Assembly: GCA_013146195.2 (NCBI GenBank)
Contig: CM028382.1
Location: 115,023,023 to 115,087,022, forward strand
Source of the DNA: Codonopsis lanceolata
Lineage: Eukaryota > Streptophyta > Magnoliopsida > Asterales > Campanulaceae
Reading direction: 5' to 3'
Length of the DNA stretch: 64,000 nt
Both the position numbers and the translations under genes were made by a program. The notes under the pieces were generated by a model, which did no database searches, was not told the origin of the DNA, and was given only the letters and a program-made list of their open reading frames with translations. This document shows positions 1 through 10,624 of the stretch, one piece after another (the stretch's first letter is position 1; every line of letters starts with the position of its first letter).

Positions 1-360
1 TTGTTCCATCAAATATTTTCATTTAACTAATGTATTTTTTTACATAGCTATTTTTAAGAATTTGTTTTAAAATTTTGTTCCATAAATTATTTTTATTCTT
101 TTAGTAACCTTAGTTTAAATTGTTTTTATTTTTATTGACTTTGTAACTATTATTTTTGTTCCATCAAATATTTTTATTTTACTAACATATTTTTTTTTAC
201 ATATACATTTTTAATAATTTGTTTTAAACTTTTGTTCCGTAAATTATTTTATTTTACTAACCTCCGCATTAAATTATTTATATTTTGTTGATTCTATAAC
301 TTTTATTTTTATAGTGACTTGTACCATAAATTATTTTTATTTTACTAACCTCTTATATTT
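1..360. repeat. 155-bp AT-rich tandem repeat
   Basis: The motif GTTCCATCAAATATTT occurs at 3 and again at 158, and the sequence after each copy stays alignable (TTTACATA, TTGTTTTAAA, TTACTAACCT). A third partial copy runs from about 313. This is a tandem duplication with a period near 155 bp, probably cut by the left edge of the window. No coding potential is seen. Confidence 0.6.
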
Positions 361-607
361 TTTCTTTTCTTGACTATGGAATTATTATTTTTTGTTTTAG
401 TTACTATTTTTTATGTTTAAAGAGAGAAATTTTTTTCAACATATTTAAATGAGAGGAGATGGTGGTGATGAGAGAGAAAATATAGAGAAGACGGAAGAGA
501 GAAAGAGAAATACAACCAGAAAAGATAGGAGAGAGAAATAGTGAAATGATAACTCAAAAGTTAATAATTCAAAAGTGAGATTTTGAAAGGAGAAATTCAC
601 CCTTGTC

Positions 608-610
<3 letters not shown>

Positions 611-678
<68 letters not shown>
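611..678. repeat. (AT)n microsatellite
   Basis: Uninterrupted AT dinucleotides for about 68 bases. The length is likely to vary between individuals and between assemblies. Confidence 0.95.
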
Positions 679-681
<3 letters not shown>

Positions 682-1270
682 CTTTAACTTTGAAATTGTC
701 AAGAGTTAGTACTTGTTGATGGTCAAAGTTTAGCTCTGTGAGTTAGCGGTGTACAAAATCATTGAACCAAATCAAAATAAATCATGCAATTTGGTTCAAA
801 ATTTAAAAAATGACTGTTCGACTCGATTCTTGGTTTATGTTTTCAAACTGAACCATGTTTTATTTGATTATTTATTATATATAATATATATGCATTTTTG
901 GCATATATATATAATAAATAATATCATTTATACCAAATATCATGAATTCAAATAATATCTTGACTTATATTTCATTGTTTGTTAATGTTTCATGTTTGTA
1001 AGAGAAAGTTTGACTATTTGTTTATTTGTTTATTAATATTTGATGTTAGTTTACCAATTAAAATTTTATCTGTTTAATTTTTAATGTTTTCTAATATGAT
1101 TAATTTGATTTTAATTCAAACCATAAAATCAAACCAAACCGAATGATTCCATTCGATTCAGTTTGAGATTTTTGAAACCAAGAGATATGATTCTATTCAC
1201 GGTTTTGACATAAATCAAATCAAACTAAACCACATACACCTAATGTAAGTAGTTAACAATTATTAATAAG
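679..1270. other. AT-rich spacer, no gene seen
   Basis: Low-complexity AT-rich DNA with scattered AACCAAAT/GGTTCAAA and CGATTCAGTTTGA motifs, as in old dispersed plant repeats. The one 68-codon frame (749-955) has amino-acid content expected from AT-rich noise and is not called. Confidence 0.5.
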
Positions 1271-1441
1271 TTACTATGGTTCCAAAATTATTGTCGTGTT
1301 TTCTTTATTTGTCGGTTCCAAAATAAATGTTTTGTTTAAAACTTTCATTTTTAGAACAATATTTTTACCAATTTATCGTTATGGGTCACATATACATACA
1401 CTTTAAATGAAACTACATATCAAACCGATATTAATAATCAA
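1271..1441. mobile_element. Degenerate Stowaway MITE remnant
   Basis: It aligns along its length with the intact MITE at 7549-7805: TTCCAAAATTATTGTCGT, TTTAGAACAATATTTTTACC, GGGTCACATATACATACACT and AATAATCAAG follow in the same order. The first terminal bases have diverged and the right terminal inverted repeat is missing. This is an old truncated relative. Confidence 0.65.
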
Positions 1442-1631
1442 GAAAAAATAAGGAAGAAGATTAAGAGGAGGACAAAAGATGAAAGAGAAGGATGTCGAAA
1501 GAAAAAGGGGAGGACAACAAAAGAAGGATGAGGGAGAGGCACAGGACCAACAATAGCAACAATGAACAATGCTTTTCCATGACATGAGAATACAAACAGA
1601 AATTAACAAACAAAACTTGAAGAATCATATA

Positions 1632-1742
1632 CTCCCTCAATCCCAAAATTATCGTCTTGATAAACTTGATGCACGATTTAAGAAAACACATTTGATTGGA
1701 TTATAAAAAAACACTGGACAATAATTTTGGGAACAAAGTGAG
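1632..1742. mobile_element. Short Stowaway-type MITE
   Basis: It begins CTCCCTCAATCCCAAAATTA and ends with an imperfect inverse (ATAATTTTGGGAACAAAGTGAG). A TA dinucleotide lies on each side (1630-1631 and 1743-1744), which is the Stowaway/Tc1-mariner target duplication. At 111 bp it is an internally deleted form with no coding capacity. It lies about 250 bp downstream of the first H2A.X stop codon. Confidence 0.7.
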
Positions 1743-1996
1743 TAATCCAAAAGAAAGAGGTCAATTCCACCTATCCAGATTAAACTGGCAACTGTGTGCA
1801 TATTAGTATATAAAAGGTTGCAAAGAGAGGCAGAACATCTCATTTCATTTATATTTGAAAGTTTCATAAAAGGTTTTAAGAATTTTATATAATATCATGT
1901 ATACTCAATCCCAAAGCTGGGGTTTTAAAAACAATGAGCAAAATTAACCCCATGGATAATCAACTAGTTCAAAACACATTCCAGGTTGTAATAATC

Positions 1997-2922
1997 CTAG
2001 AATTCTTGGGATGCAGATCCAAGAGCATCCTTTCCTTTCCCATGCTTACTAGGCAACAAATTCTGATGAATATTAGGCAAAACTCCACCATTGGCAATAG
2101 TAACTGCACCCAACAGCTTACTTAACTCCTCATCATTCCTGACTGCAAGCTGTATATGCCTGGGAACAATCCTGTTCTTCTTGTTGTCTCTTGCAGCATT
2201 CCCCGCAAGTTCAAGCACCTATAACATCACAATGCATTCAAATCAGGATCAAAAGACACAATAATAGCACATCACAGCCCCAATTTCTATCTCTTTGATA
2301 GATTAAAAGAAAAGTGTTTATTTATGTGTAACAAAAGCACCCTGAAAGGATAGCAAACATCTAAATTCCCAGTTTAAAGAACAACGATCATCAAGCTAAA
2401 TAAATAAAATTCAAAAAATTAATTTGATATCCAGGGTATCATCCCAAGTCCAATCTATATAAGTACACAATCATCTAAAGTAAATCACTTACAAACTATT
2501 AAAAGCTATATTAATCAAATTTGATGAACTTATCAAGTAACTAAACCCAAGTTATGTGATTCAAATTCGAAAAATCAATTTGATATCTAGGATTGCAGAA
2601 TCCTGTTTATAGAACGCAATCATCTAACAACAATTAAATTTATATCCAGGCATCACAATCCAAAGCTCAAACTGTATAAGAACTCAGACCACATTGTATG
2701 GGCAATGAGATTAAGGAAATGTACCTCAGCTGCTAGGTATTCGAGGACGGCGGATAGGTAAACGGGAGCACCGGCCCCAACGCGTTCAGCGTACTTACCA
2801 GCTTTGAGAAACCTAGCGATTCTGCCGACGGGGAATTGAAGGCCGGCCTTTTGAGATCTGGAGACTGATTTGGATGATTTCGGCTTGCCTCTGCCGCCTT
2901 TTGTTGAAGCTGCTGTGGACAT
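1997..2922 (-). CDS. H2A.X: Histone H2A.X, upstream copy (two exons)
   Basis: Exon 1 is 2725-2922 (66 codons, starting MSTAAST) and exon 2 is 1997-2218 (73 codons plus TAG), giving 139 residues. Exon 1 ends ...EYLAAE before a GT donor (2724-2723). Exon 2 starts VLELAGN after an AG acceptor (2220-2219). The 506-bp intron is phase 0. The product is a core histone of the nucleosome octamer. The histone fold is clear: AGLQFPVGRIARFL, the L1/alpha-2 stretch RVGAGAPVYLSAVLEYLAAE, and the acidic-patch region VRNDEELSKLLG. The C-terminus is SQEF. In this family that serine (S136) is phosphorylated by ATM/ATR kinases at DNA breaks, which marks the protein as the H2A.X variant. The lysine-rich N-terminal tail is normal, and no defect is seen. 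Confidence 0.97.
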
Positions 2923-3037
2923 TGTTGTAGAAGATGTCAGGAAAAACCCTAGAAGAAGAAGACGACGACGACGGTGGCAAGTTCGCCGTTTGGTTGATGA
3001 TTTTGATTGTTAAGAAATGAGTGTGGGGGAGAATGAG

Positions 3038-3120
3038 TATATATAGGGCTTGAGAATGAGAGAGGGCGAGTAGTTTTTGTGTTGATTGGTTGGTAGGGGT
3101 GTCAGGGATCGCCAGCGTGG
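3038..3120 (-). promoter_or_regulatory. H2A.X core promoter (upstream copy)
   Basis: On the minus strand a TATATATA box (3045-3038) lies about 115 bp upstream of the ATG. Further upstream is a CCAAT-type box (ACCAAT, 3090-3085) and then CCACGCTGG (3120-3112). The same CCACGCTGG occurs upstream of the second H2A.X gene (11374-11366), so it may be a conserved control element; its function is inferred only. Confidence 0.6.
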
Positions 3121-3445
3121 TAGGAAAGGGACTGGACTGGACTGATTCTTATTCACGTCACGAAAACTAGGCAAATGACAAAGGTCCAACTCACTATTAT
3201 AACTACTGTATATTCTGTTAAAATTGGCCCTGAACAACAGAATCTAGTTTTGGGCCTGGCTTGGCTGGATAGCAATTAGCAAGAGACGCAAACTCAGCTT
3301 GGCTTAGTTGGACTTTGGACTTAAACTCGATCTTGATTTTTGGAATAATTACAAGCCGATACATCTTTTAAAACATGTTTTCAAATAAATCCACCTATTT
3401 TTTAGACATATCTTTTAGATACAATTTTAGAGAAAAAGTACATCA

Positions 3446-3721
3446 ATGCCCTTTCCACCCCACCTTCCCAACAGTAGCCCTTTCGACACCTCCATGCTCA
3501 CTATCTTAGTCCTCCTCACGCTTCTCTTCTTCATGAGCTTCTCCTTCTACATCCGCCGCTACGCCGATGACGCCTCCACCACCACCGGTCGTTCTTCCAC
3601 CAACAACGCCGTCCAACACCCGTCACGCCGCAATATTACTCCACTTAATTCTCAATTCGCCAAGGGCCTCGACCCCTCACTTATCCAACCATATGAACAC
3701 CTTTTAGTGAGGAAGCTCTGA
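3446..3721 (+). pseudogene. ATL-type RING-H2 ligase N-terminal fragment
   Basis: An open frame of 91 codons. Residues 17-37 are a hydrophobic membrane helix (MLTILVLLTLLFFMSF). It is followed by YIRRYADD, a basic Ser/Thr/Asn-rich linker and FAKGLDPSLIQ. The order of membrane helix, linker and GLDPS-V/I-I is the N-terminal signature of the plant ATL family of membrane-anchored RING-H2 ubiquitin ligases. In ATLs the RING-H2 zinc-binding domain follows, but here the frame ends about ten residues after GLD, so the catalytic domain is absent. The fragment sits just inside the left TIR of a MULE and is probably a captured 5' exon piece. The family call rests on short motifs. Confidence 0.6.
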
Positions 3722-3837
3722 TATCCGTTTTTATAGATTCAGATCTGAGATTTACAAGCTCCGCTCTTGACATTTCCTTTCTCTTAAAAGAGTCATTCCA
3801 AAAGGAAAGAATTCGGAGAATCAGGCTCAAGAGAATC

Positions 3838-3969
3838 GGGTGTGTTGCAAAAGTGAAGGAGCTTTATAACGCACTAAAGCTTCAGGATGTATTTGCAGAT
3901 TACGAAAACAAGAGTTATGAAAAGTTAATCAGCTCGATCGAAGCTCATGCAAGCAAAGCAGTACAGACT
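3838..3969 (+). pseudogene. Farnesyl diphosphate synthase C-terminal exon fragment
   Basis: In the frame starting TGT at 3841 the translation contains VAKVKELYNALKLQDVF, then DYENKSYEKLI and IEAHASKAVQ. This is the characteristic near-C-terminal segment of plant farnesyl diphosphate synthase, the cytosolic prenyltransferase that makes FPP for sterols and sesquiterpenes. The usual last residues (a helix ending in basic residues) are missing and similarity stops after AVQ. The aspartate-rich catalytic motifs lie in exons not present here. It is a captured, non-functional piece inside the MULE. The sequence just after it (TCTAAAAGATATGTCT) resembles the subterminal repeat of this MULE family. 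Confidence 0.72.
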
Positions 3970-4775
3970 ATATCTAAAAGATATGTCTCAACTATTCAGT
4001 GGAGTAATTCCCAGGTCAGCTATTGAGACTAATTCCAAGTCTCAACTATTCTTATTCTCTAGCTTGTTGTATGTATCTTTTCCTATTGGCTTCTTGCTTT
4101 TGCTTTTGACATTGGTATTCAACTCTTATTTTTTGCAATTAGCAGCTGTTGTACCATTAATAATTGAAATATTTTGATGAAATATAATTTTGTTGGTGTT
4201 AAATCTTGCGAATGATTAACCGAATAAGAAAGCCGAAAGGGTTCAGAGGTTACTTCTTCATCTCCTTCATCGCATTTCTTCTTGATTTTCTGCTATTTAA
4301 CAACATTAGATTGTCCTTTTGTTACTGAGGCACATAAGGTTGACATTTGGTAAGAGTTCGAAGTTCTAAAAGTTGGGTTTGACAGTTTCTCCGTTAGTTT
4401 CCGTTAAGCAATAGTAGAGAGCACCTAACGGTCGGCAGAACTTTAACGGAGCATAACTTTCGCGTCCGGATGAATTACGGGACCCACAGCATATCAAATC
4501 GAAGCTCTCGACGAGCTCTACAAGAATCACGCTATTTACCCCATGAATTGTTCATTTTTAGCCCAAAAAACGCTGTTTAAGTACTGTTATGGGCCTTTGA
4601 AGTTTTCGAGCTTTTTCGTCTTTTTTGTTTAAGACTTTTCCTTTTAGAGTTTGGATTGTTAGGACATATAAATACCCTATTAAACATTATTTGGGCAGTT
4701 TTTAATAAAATTTGAGTTTTTTTGCTTTTTGCTTGAACCCTAAGTCGTCATAGGCTTGTTCTAAGGAATTTCTCG

Positions 4776-5281
4776 TTGAAAGAGTTTCTATTTTATTGTT
4801 TCGCCGCGTCAGGTTGGTTCACATTTTTGCAACCAAAAAACTCGGGTCATCTTTCCTGTGAATGGAACAATGGTTTGCAGTGGACGTCTAGGAAGCACCT
4901 ACGCTGGAGGGGTACATGTCAAGTGTTGACGCGGGTTCGACACCTAATACTTTGCCACACTCTCCTTCTTCATGTAAGCACTATGCTTGAATTTTATTAG
5001 TAATGTATTTTGTTTTATTAGTATTGTCTTTTAAGTAATGTCTTTAGATTAAGTTTTATTGGTTATTTTCTCTGTAGGTAAATTATGTTGAACGCAGAAT
5101 GAAAACACTTGTGAATTTCTTTCCTGGACAACACAAGGATCTGAACAAGCCTAAATTCAAATGCATCATTGGAAGATTTGAAAAATCACCACAACAAAAT
5201 CCTAACATAGAAGATTGTGGTGTTTTTGTATGTTCTTTAATTGAATGTTTGCTAAGAGGACAAATGACAAATGATTCCTAG
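4776..5281 (+). pseudogene. Ulp1/C48 SUMO-protease C-terminal fragment
   Basis: The second exon (5078-5281, 68 codons, ending ...MTNDS) contains NYVERRMKTLVNFF and then NIEDCGVFVCSLIECLL. The D-C-G-V-F-V block carries the catalytic cysteine (codon 5216-5218) of Ulp1/SENP peptidases (C48), which remove SUMO from proteins. A preceding open frame (4776-4973) runs into GTAAGC and joins in phase across a 104-bp intron (4974-5077, ending TCTGTAG). I cannot recognise the His and Asp of the catalytic triad with confidence in that upstream part. Ulp1-like genes carried by plant MULEs are documented (Kaonashi/CUMULE types), so this may be inherited element cargo rather than a fresh host capture. It is truncated at the N-terminus. 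Confidence 0.68.
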
Positions 5282-5454
5282 TAGTATTGATGCTGTTAAA
5301 TATAGGGTAAAGATGGCTGAAACATTTATTTTGAAAGGGGACAACAAAAAACAATGACAAATTTGTTTGAAAATATGATAATTAAATTTTTATGTTTATT
5401 CCATGTTTGTGTTACTGTATTTTGTTTTGTAATCGTAAAATGTTGAATTAATTT

Positions 5455-7330
5455 GGTCCTGCAAAATGATGTGAAATCCATCCTGATGCCAGGGCTTGGC
5501 ATCAGAGTTTTTGGATTCATTTTGGTCCTCCAAAATACTGTCAAATGCATCCTGATGCCAGCCCTTGGCATCAGAGTTTTTAGATTGATTTGGTACTGCA
5601 TAATACTGTCAAATGCATCCTGATGCCAGGGCTTGGCATCAGAGTTTCTGGATTGATTTTGGTCCTCCAAAATACTGTCAAATTCATCCTGATGCCAGGG
5701 CTTGGCATCAGAGTTTCTGGATTGATTTTGGTCCTCCAAAATACTGTCAAATTCATCCTGATGCCAGGGCTTGGCATCAGAGTTTCTGGATTGATTTTGG
5801 TCCTGCATAATGCTTTCAAATGCATCCTGATGCCAAGGCTTGGCATCAGAGTTTTTGGATTGATTTTGATCCTCCAAAATACTGTCAAATGCATCCTGAT
5901 GCCAGGGCTTGGCATCAGACTTTCAGGATTAATTTGGTACTGCATAATATTGTCAAATGCATCCTGATGCCAGGGTTTGGCATCAGAGTTTCTGGATTGA
6001 TTTTGGTCCTTCATAATACTGTCAAATGCATCATGATGCCAAGGCTTGGCATCGAGACTTTCTGATTAATTTGGTCTTCCAAAATATCGTCAAATGCATC
6101 GATGCCGGGCTTGGAATCGAGACTTTACTCGGATTAATTTGGTGCATAATATTGTCAAATGCATCCCGATGCCGTGGTTTGGCATCGAGTTTTTGGATTG
6201 ATTTTGGTCCTTCATAAATCTTGTCAAATGCATCCTGATGCCAAGGCTTGGCATCAGACTTTCTGGATTAATTTGGTCTTCCAAAATATTGTCAAATGCA
6301 TCCTGATGCCAGAGCTTGACATCAGACTTTCTGGATTAATTTGGTACTGCATAATACTGTCAAATGCATCCCGATGCGAGCTTGGCATCGAGTTTCGATT
6401 GATTTTGGTCCATCATAATGTTTGTCAACGCATCCCGATGCCGTGGCTTGGCATCGAGTTTCGATTGATTTTGGTCCATCATAATGTCAAATGCATCCCG
6501 ATGCCGAGCTTGGCATCGACTTTCGATTGATTTGGTCCTCCAAAATATCTTGTCAAATGCATCCCGATGCCGAGGATTGGCATCGAGTTTCGATTTATTT
6601 TGTCCTCCAAAATCTTGTCAAATGCATCCCGATGCCCTTGGCATCGAGTTTCTTGATTGATTTTGGTCTACGTAATCTTTGCATCCCGATGCGCATCGAG
6701 TTTCGCATTAATTCGGTCTGCCTTTGTCAAATGCATCCCGATGCATGCATCGATGTTTCATCGATTAATTTGGTCTGCATATAATCGTCAAATGCATCCC
6801 GATGTCGGGCTTGGCATCGAGTTTACGGATTGATTTTGGTCTGCATAATGCAAAATGCATCCCGATGCCGCTTCGGCATCGAGTTTACGATTGATTTTGG
6901 TCCTGCATAATCTTTGTCAAATGCATCTCGATGCCAAGACTTGCATCGAGTTTCGGATTGATTTGGTCTCCATAATCTTTGCCAAAATGTATGTATCCCG
7001 ATGCGCAGCATCGAGTTTGGATTAATTTGATCTGCGCATAATACTATCGTGTCAATGCATCCCGATGCATCGATGCTTGGCATCGAGTTTGACCGATTTT
7101 GGTCCTCCAAAATCCTGTCAAATGCAACCTGATGCCAGGGATTGACATCAGACTTTCTGGATTGATTTTGGTGCTCCAAAATCAAGTCAAATGCAACCTG
7201 ATGCCAGGGATTGGCATCAGACTTTCTCGAATAATTTTGGTCCTCCAAAATCAAGTTAATGCAACGATGCCGATGCCAAAGACTGGCATCGAGTTTCTGG
7301 ATTAATTTGGTCCTCCAAAATGCCGGATCA
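5455..7330. repeat. 69-bp hairpin minisatellite (GATGCC array)
   Basis: About 27 units with a period of 68-70 bp; the TTGGCATC core falls at 5496, 5565, 5633, 5702, 5771, 5840 and 5909. Each unit has ATTGATTTTGGTCCTCCAAA, then CTGTCAAATGCATC, then the imperfect palindrome GATGCCAGGGCTTGGCATC. Flank units (5455-6060 and 7090-7240) have TGATGCC...CATCAG. Central units (about 6060-7080) have CGATGCC...CATCGAG and many small deletions. Open frames cross the array on both strands only because the period is near a multiple of three; they are not genes. The same unit recurs at 51420-52000 and 60430-60785. Confidence 0.95.
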
Positions 7331-7548
7331 GTTTTGTCTTCATTAATGGCATTTTTGTCATTTGTCAAGCAATTTGTAGTTACATGAAATATCCAAAAAA
7401 TTGATGGTTCTATATGAAAACATGTTTTCAAAATTGTACCCACTTGAAATTCCCCCTTGATTTTTACTTTTTTAGTCTCATTAAATTAACAAGTTTGGGT
7501 TGTCTGGTAGAAAAACTTGATAGCACTAATTAAAAATGAAAAAATATA

Positions 7549-7805
7549 CTCCCTCCGTCCCTAAATTATCGTCTTCATTTCCTTTTCGTCCGTCTCAAAA
7601 TAATTGTCCACTTTGAAACTTATCTTTTTAGAACATCACTTTTACCACTTTATCCTTATTTTTTCAGTCTACTTTAATTATGGGCCACATATACATGAAT
7701 ATTAAAGGAAACTACACATTAAACCAATATAAATAATCAAGTCAATTATTTTTTCTTAAACTGTGCGCCGGGTCAACCGGGACGATTATTTAGGGACGGA
7801 GGGAG
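7549..7805. mobile_element. Stowaway MITE, 257 bp
   Basis: Terminal inverted repeats CTCCCTCCGTCCCTAAATTA and, inverted at the right end, CTCCCTCCGTCCCTAAATAA. They match at 24 of 25 positions when extended through ATCGTC. TA target duplications flank it (7547-7548 and 7806-7807). It has no coding capacity. A sibling of almost the same length lies at 50475-50732. Confidence 0.95.
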
Positions 7806-8293
7806 TAGATTCTTTTATCGATCATTATAATATCTCGCTTTCAGATTTATTTGATGTTTTGTAAACAACAAATAAACTTATTTATTCAACTAGTTATCTA
7901 ATCTGATATTTGGTAGCTAATAGGCCTAATACTATTTTTGTATTACATTATTTTTTTCAATTACAAAAACTTTGAAAAAACGATGTTACGCATATTTTAT
8001 TTAAAGTGAATCCCCTTGATCCGACCACCATGTATTAGTGAGTTGTAAGGGAATAAATATTTGTCTTACAATTTAAGATTTATAAAATGGTTTACTCTTT
8101 TTCGTAAATACCCTTAAATTAAGTTATGATAATATATGGTTTCGGATTATCTCACTCCTTATGTTTTCCTCATACTACTATTGTTTCGTTTTAAAATTTT
8201 ATGAGTGAAAACTTTAAATAACACAATTATTATTCACACTCTTTATTGGAATATCAATATCTTTCGTCAATAAAAATGTAGTTTTATATATAT
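7806..8293. other. AT-rich spacer, no gene seen
   Basis: AT-rich DNA between a MITE and a tandem repeat. I see no coding frame, RNA gene or bounded element in it. Confidence 0.5.
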
Positions 8294-9960
8294 ACTAGAT
8301 CTTTAAGTCTGTGGCCACGGTGTCAATATATCTGATTTCGTCAATTGAAATGATAATTGAGAGATTGATATTTTATAAGGGGTGACTGTTCTCTCATGGT
8401 GTGTCTTTGTAATATGAAGATAAAACATAGGGAGAAAAATATGGGTGACTGCTCATAATATTAATTGTAGGGAGTGACTTGTAATAGGGAAAGAAAAAAT
8501 ATGGCTCACACATGTGAGTGTGATGGTGAATCTCAACCGTTAAATTTTTAAAGATAATTTAATCTCTACCTCTGAATAGTCATAGTCAATTGTCAATATA
8601 TCTAATTTCGTAAATTGAAATAACAGTGCCTAAATAGAATGTACGATTTTTTTAAAAAAATGTTACAGTTGATGTGTACATTGTTTTAAGTGATAATTGA
8701 TGGATTTATGTTTTATAAGGGTGACTCTTAAGAAAATTAATCGCATGATATAACTTTGTAATGTGAAGATAAAATATAGGAAGAAAAAAAGATGATTGTC
8801 CATAAAATTAAATGTAAGGAGTGATTTGTAATAAAGAGAAAAAAATAGGGAGTTAAAAATAGATAAGTATTCACACATGTGAATGTAAAGGTGAATCTCA
8901 ACCGTTAAATGTTTTAAGAGAATTTAATCTCAATCTCTGAATAGCCCTAATCAAATTACCTAGTTGTTTTATAATATAAACTAGATCTTCATGCCCATGC
9001 CTTTGGCACGGTGCCAGTATATCTAATTTCGTCAATTGAAATGACAGTGCCTAAATAAATGTGTGATTTTTAAAAAAGTTACAGTTAAGGGTACATTGCT
9101 TCCAATGATAGTTGAGGTATTGATGTTTTATAAGGGATGATTGTTTCCAGTGATAATTGAGGTATTAGTGTTTTATAAGAGATAATTGTTCAGAAGATTA
9201 ATCGCATGATGTGACTTTGTAATATGAAGATAAAACATATGGAGAAGAAAAAATGGTGATTGTTCATAATATTAATTGTAAGTTATAACTTGTAATAGGA
9301 AGAGAAAAAATAGGAAGTTAAAAATCGATAACTACTCATACATATGAATATAATGGTAAATATCAACCAGTGTTCTAAAACTCCCCGCCTAGCTCCGCCT
9401 AGACCCCGCCTAGGCGCTAGGCCTTTCTCTACCGTCGCGACTTTCTTAGTCGCCGCCTAATCGACCAATCGGCGTCTACGCCAAACCTCGCCGACCTTAA
9501 TTTATTTTTGTAGCTTTGATTTTGTGGCATGCGGTGACCGGAGAAGAAAAGGGGGCGAACTGAAGAAAGAATGGGGAGTGGTAATGGTGATGCAGAGAGG
9601 GAGATAATGGGGGGCGAACTGGAGTAATATCTTTTTTTTTTCTTAGCTCTAAACTTGGATGGTTTATTGCTTTGGGGTTGTTGAGAATTGAGATTAATGG
9701 TAGGTTTGTATATTTTTGTTTATTTTACAAATATAGACAATTGTTTGATAAAATGACAGACATAAAAAAAATTAAATTTGTATTCAATGTGTTTGATCTT
9801 TGATGTAAATTATCAAAAAAATGGTAATTATGCCTTAATTCTAAGCCCCGCCAGCCACGATTACGCTAGGCTAGCGCCTAACTACTGCCTAACAATTTTT
9901 AGAACCTTGATCTCAACCATTAAATGTTTTAAGAGAATTTAATCTCAACATCCGAATCCG
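8294..9960. repeat. Three degenerate tandem copies of a 300-400-bp unit
   Basis: Shared landmarks appear three times in order: a TATATCT(A/G)ATTTCGT start, TAATTGAG...TTTTATAAG, GTAATATGAAGATAAAACATA, GTGACTTGTAATAGG, an ACATGTGA block and CTCAACCGTTAAAT. Copies begin near 8294, 8591 and 8980. The third copy is split by a 540-bp insertion (9370-9909). The two outer copies begin CTAGATCTT. The family is not recognised. Confidence 0.7.
9370..9909. mobile_element. 540-bp TIR element nested in the third repeat copy
   Basis: The third tandem copy is interrupted between ATATCAACCA (9360-9369) and ATCTCAACCA (9910-9919), a 10-bp near-duplicate of the target. The left end reads GTGTTCTAAAACTCCCCGCC. 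The right end, inverted, reads CAAGGTTCTAAAAATTGTTA. Internal GC-rich CGCCTAGGCGCTAGG palindromes lie near both ends. The structure fits a non-autonomous DNA transposon, and the TSD length suggests MULE or hAT. A degraded relative may lie near 30755-30830. Confidence 0.65.
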
Positions 9961-9970
9961 AATAATCTTA

Positions 9971-9972
9971 TA

Positions 9973-10042
<70 letters not shown>
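9971..10042. repeat. (AT)n microsatellite
   Basis: About 70 bases of AT repeat with a single interruption (GT near 9991). It marks the end of the tandem-repeat block upstream. Confidence 0.93.
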
Positions 10043-10044
<2 letters not shown>

Positions 10045-10624
10045 ATAGTGAAAAATATGTTTGTGAACATCTTTCATCAATACTACTCCAATAAATTATT
10101 GTCCTGGTTAATTTTTTTGAATTAAATTGAATGTTTTTCAAATTAAAGTTTAGCAAAATTTGTAATATTTACAATAATCAAACTTCATATATTTAAGATG
10201 AAAAAATAATATATAAATACATATTATATGAAATTTTAATGAGAAAAACATTTGGTTTGCCTCATCAAATTAACCTAAAAGAGTAATTTAGGAGCCCAAA
10301 AAGTACTACCAACAAACAAAATACATTTCTTAATAAATATTAAAACTTATTGATTTGTGATGTAAAAAAAGCTAAATCACCATGATATTAGAGGAAGCTT
10401 GCGATTTTTTGGAGGACCTCCCGGCTTCCGTAGAATTAACAAGACCCCAATATATAGAACAAGAATCATCCAAAATTCAAATTGGTATAGAAGAACAACT
10501 TATTGGAAGTATTCAACTAGAATTCATAAAAAGATCTGAAACAAACTAATCATGACCGTAAAAATACCCCCTGCATCGTATTAACAAAATTCTTCTAAAT
10601 TATCAACATTAAACATCATAAACC
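10043..10624. other. Spacer downstream of second H2A.X gene
   Basis: AT-rich. It should contain the 3' untranslated region of the minus-strand H2A.X gene that ends at 10625. No clear polyadenylation signal can be singled out, and no other gene is seen. Confidence 0.5.

Larger units (their letters stand above)
3342..7455. mobile_element. 4.1-kb Mutator-like element with captured gene pieces
   Basis: It is flanked by a perfect 10-bp direct repeat, CTTGATTTTT (3332-3341 and 7456-7465). The left end starts GGAATAATTACAAGCC. The right end, read inward on the minus strand, starts GGGGAATTTCAAGTGGGTAC. Both ends contain AACATGTTTTCA about 30 bases in, so they are imperfect terminal inverted repeats. 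The TSD length and terminal structure fit the Mutator superfamily. No transposase is present, so the element would depend on one supplied elsewhere. From left to right the interior holds ATL-like, farnesyl diphosphate synthase and Ulp1 fragments, then a long minisatellite. The same two end types recur at 16021-17277 and 51259-53054, and one of them at 61136. Confidence 0.88.

Noticed and set aside
5455..7330. Regular palindromic repeats reminiscent of a CRISPR array
   Set aside because: The genome is a plant nucleus, the inter-palindrome sequence is itself repeated rather than unique, and there are no cas genes. It is a minisatellite.
5326..7443. Several open frames of 60-206 codons on both strands, translating as repetitive proteins
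   Set aside because: They follow the 69-bp minisatellite period (divisible by three) and appear on both strands at once. There is no start context or domain, and frames break where units lose bases.
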